Source: Deltaproteobacteria bacterium
Lineage (GTDB): Bacteria; Desulfobacterota; Desulfomonilia; UBA1062
Assembly: GCA_016934135.1 (NCBI GenBank)
Contig: JAFGTK010000153.1
Span: 1 to 6,340 of the forward strand
Direction: 5' to 3'
Length of the DNA stretch: 6,340 bases
Shown: positions 6,178 to 6,340 of the stretch, in pieces
How positions within the stretch are numbered: position 1 is the first letter of the stretch
Layout: each line of letters starts with the position of its first letter
Made by a program: the position numbers and the translations under genes
The notes under the pieces: generated by a model
Database searches by the model: none
Told to the model about the DNA's origin: nothing
What the model saw: only the letters and a program-made list of their open reading frames with translations

Positions 6178-6214
6178 CAGGATGCCATGCCCTTAACAAG
6201 GGCATGGCATCCTG
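6178..6214 (-). terminator. Perfect 17-bp hairpin after the transporter gene, probable terminator
   Basis: The arms 6178-6194 and 6198-6214 are exactly complementary over 17 bp around an AAC loop (GTT on the minus strand). The core is GC-rich (GCCATGCCC). The hairpin begins 32 nt after the transporter stop codon and separates that gene from the module. No run of U follows it on the minus strand, so it is not a textbook intrinsic terminator; it may act as a 3'-end stabiliser or a protein-binding palindrome instead. Confidence 0.55.
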
Positions 6215-6246
6215 ATGTTGTTAAAGAATCTGTTGCTTAATCGTTA

Positions 6247-6340
6247 TCAGTCCTTGCTCATCTGTTTCACATAGCACATGAAGTATGCGAGACCGACAAA
6301 TACGGCACCGCCCACGATATTACCCAGGGTTACCGGGATC
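6247..6340 (-). CDS. Formate/nitrite transporter (FNT) family channel, C-terminal fragment
   Basis: Only the last 30 codons are in the window; the gene enters from the right edge. The visible residues contain IPVTLGNIVGGAVFVG followed by LAYFMCYVK and a short charged tail ending at TGA. The N-x-V/I-G-G-A/G sequence in a final hydrophobic helix, with a short cytoplasmic tail, is characteristic of FocA/NirC-type pentameric inner-membrane channels, which pass formate, nitrite or related small monovalent anions. Next to hydrogenase-type accessory genes, formate is the more likely substrate, but the part that would show the pore residues is missing. The gene is probably terminated by the hairpin just downstream, so it need not be co-transcribed with the module. 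Confidence 0.8.
   Translation of the reverse strand, partial: IPVTLGNIVGGAVFVGLAYFMCYVKQMSKD

Larger units (their letters stand above)
5980..6246. other. Intergenic region upstream of the module
   Basis: These 267 bp lie between the transporter stop and the first DRTGG gene. They contain the tentative promoter, an 8-nt direct repeat (GGGTTAAC at 6137-6144 and GGATTAAC at 6154-6161, 17 nt apart) that could be a regulator site, and the large hairpin at 6178-6214. I see no convincing coding sequence, tRNA or riboswitch-like fold in it. Confidence 0.6.

Noticed and set aside
1..6340. CRISPR array, insertion sequence, tRNA or rRNA gene
   Set aside because: No regularly spaced repeats with spacers, no transposase frame or terminal inverted repeats, and no tRNA or rRNA signature were seen on either strand.

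Overview
All supported genes in this window lie on the minus strand, so transcription runs from the right edge towards the left. From right to left the window holds: the last 30 codons of a formate/nitrite transporter (FNT) family channel; a perfect 17-bp hairpin; a tightly packed five-gene operon encoding DRTGG protein, RsbT-like ATPase, second DRTGG protein, PHP-domain protein and second ATPase; a 202-bp AT-rich intergenic region with a good promoter and a candidate operator; the 1079-codon gene for the fused B12-dependent acyl-CoA mutase IcmF; and, at the left edge, a short GC-rich run of degenerate 7-nt repeats.

The gene content suggests an anaerobe, possibly one with syntrophic or hydrogen/formate-linked metabolism. 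From general knowledge, the DRTGG/ATPase/PHP set usually sits beside NuoE/NuoF-like and [FeFe]-hydrogenase genes in anaerobic Clostridia, Thermotogae and Deltaproteobacteria. IcmF interconverts isobutyryl-CoA and n-butyryl-CoA. Moderate GC, together with the GC-rich heptamer repeats next to a gene end, makes me lean to a deltaproteobacterium (Desulfobacterota). This is inference, and a Firmicute is not excluded.

The five-gene module (about 3488-5979) is built like a small signalling unit: two stand-alone DRTGG domains related to the N-terminal part of HPr kinases and phosphotransacetylases, two GHKL-fold ATP-binding proteins, and one PHP-type metal phosphoesterase. Its genes overlap or lie 3 to 36 bp apart and are probably co-translated. 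No hydrogenase or Fe-S subunit follows it here, although that is where one would expect them. The module is instead followed by icmF, which has its own promoter. The partial FNT gene on its upstream side hints at a link to formate metabolism.

icmF looks intact, with all domains and key residues present. The two residues that set substrate choice (Phe582 and Gln726) match isobutyryl-CoA mutases rather than methylmalonyl-CoA mutases.
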